Source: Parelaphostrongylus tenuis (taxonomy: Eukaryota; Nematoda; Chromadorea; Rhabditida; Metastrongylidae). From it: a stretch of 64,000 nt of DNA. The notes beneath the pieces are model-generated. The model did no database searches, was not told the origin of the DNA, and worked only from the letters and a program-made list of their open reading frames with translations. Positions 63,491-64,000 of the stretch are shown here, piece after piece; position 1 is the stretch's first letter; the number at the start of each line of letters is the position of its first letter. The stretch lies in the NCBI GenBank assembly GCA_019055375.1, contig JAHQIW010001508.1:62001-126000 (forward strand), given 5' to 3'. The translations under genes were made by a program, and so were the position numbers.

Positions 63491-64000
63491 TTTTATCGTT
63501 TCCACATAGAGAATTGCGCCTTAAGTTCTCTGCTATCCGCTCATTTGCTTTAATCCCCAAAAAACTGGCATATAACTGAAATGAGCACTCTGGAAGCCAT
63601 TCACATGGCAATTCGAGGTTTTTTTTTGATCTAGTCGAGCAAACTGTTTTCACCACGCTCAAGGGTTAAATCAAATATAGGTGTTCAATAGCATGAGAGG
63701 ATAGGCTCAGAATGACATTTCGGATACGCAGAAGATACAGGAAAAAATGTGGAAGAATCGAGTTAGCAACGATACTCTGACAAAACCGGTGCTACTGTAT
63801 TTAGACTGAGCTTGTGGACTTTTCATCTTGATTTTGATGTGCATCTCTATCGCTCTCCATTAACATCCGATACAGTGGAACTGAGACGGAGAGGACAAAT
63901 GTATTTCTGGGAGGGACAAACAGGAAGCAAGCAGTAGATGACGTTCATGTAGCCCTTGTTGCCATTAAGACCGTCGCAACTGCTATGCCATAATGGCATG
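63491..64000. other. No recognisable gene
   Basis: Nothing identified up to the window end. The minus frame at 63363-63662 runs through the SINE tail. Confidence 0.35.

Overview
This window is eukaryotic, and the evidence points to a nematode, probably a strongylid/hookworm-like parasite of clade V. It holds a run of degenerate TTAGGC telomere-type repeats on the minus strand (61.68-61.77 kb), splice acceptors of the TTTCAG type, very short introns (56 nt at 53.86-53.92 kb), a mariner transposase relic and an RTE-type LINE relic. There is no operon-like prokaryotic coding. Most of the window is transposon-derived. Genus-level assignment is inference only.

Layout: 0-3.3 kb holds old repeat relics. 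3.35-7.88 kb is a nested insertion: a hammerhead-ribozyme (HHR) element interrupted by a very young Penelope-like element (PLE) made of two inverted, nearly identical copies (RT plus GIY-YIG endonuclease). Further PLE copies lie at 9.8-11.7, 13.1-15.5 and 38.6-40.8 kb, with 3' relics at 19.4, 48.0 and 59.7 kb. A tRNA-Gly(GCC)-like gene is at 8.1 kb. A first exon resembling the RTEL1 helicase (minus) lies at 15.9 kb. From 18.37 kb a small four-exon gene runs to 24.68 kb (plus). 25-38 kb is mostly foldback repeats, mariner-derived MITEs, an RTE relic and one decayed coding region. 40.8-41.5 kb is a broken mariner. 44.9-51.9 kb is a multi-exon minus-strand gene for a proline-rich protein of about 230-250 residues. 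53.6-62.2 kb contains minus-strand exons of a glycine/proline/RG-rich protein, perhaps upstream of the previous gene in the same transcription direction.

The most notable signal is a set of self-cleaving hammerhead ribozyme motifs. (i) A tandem array of three 283-bp units at 49.4-50.25 kb carries one HHR per unit and resembles a metazoan retrozyme. (ii) Related single, diverged or inverted-dimer copies lie at 1.9, 3.4, 22.9-23.6 and 57.5-57.9 kb. (iii) Each PLE 3' region that is preserved carries an HHR-like core. The young PLE, the HHR element it sits in, and the tandem HHR array are each flanked by a 12-bp direct repeat. This suggests, as inference, that the PLE reverse transcriptase/GIY-YIG machinery mobilises the non-autonomous HHR elements. 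Other families recognised by comparing parts of the window are a 0.7-0.9 kb foldback family, a mariner-derived MITE family with its decayed autonomous relative, a tRNA-derived SINE family of four copies, and several unnamed dispersed repeats.

Exon calls were made by eye from splice consensus, phase continuity and composition. No database or RNA evidence was available.
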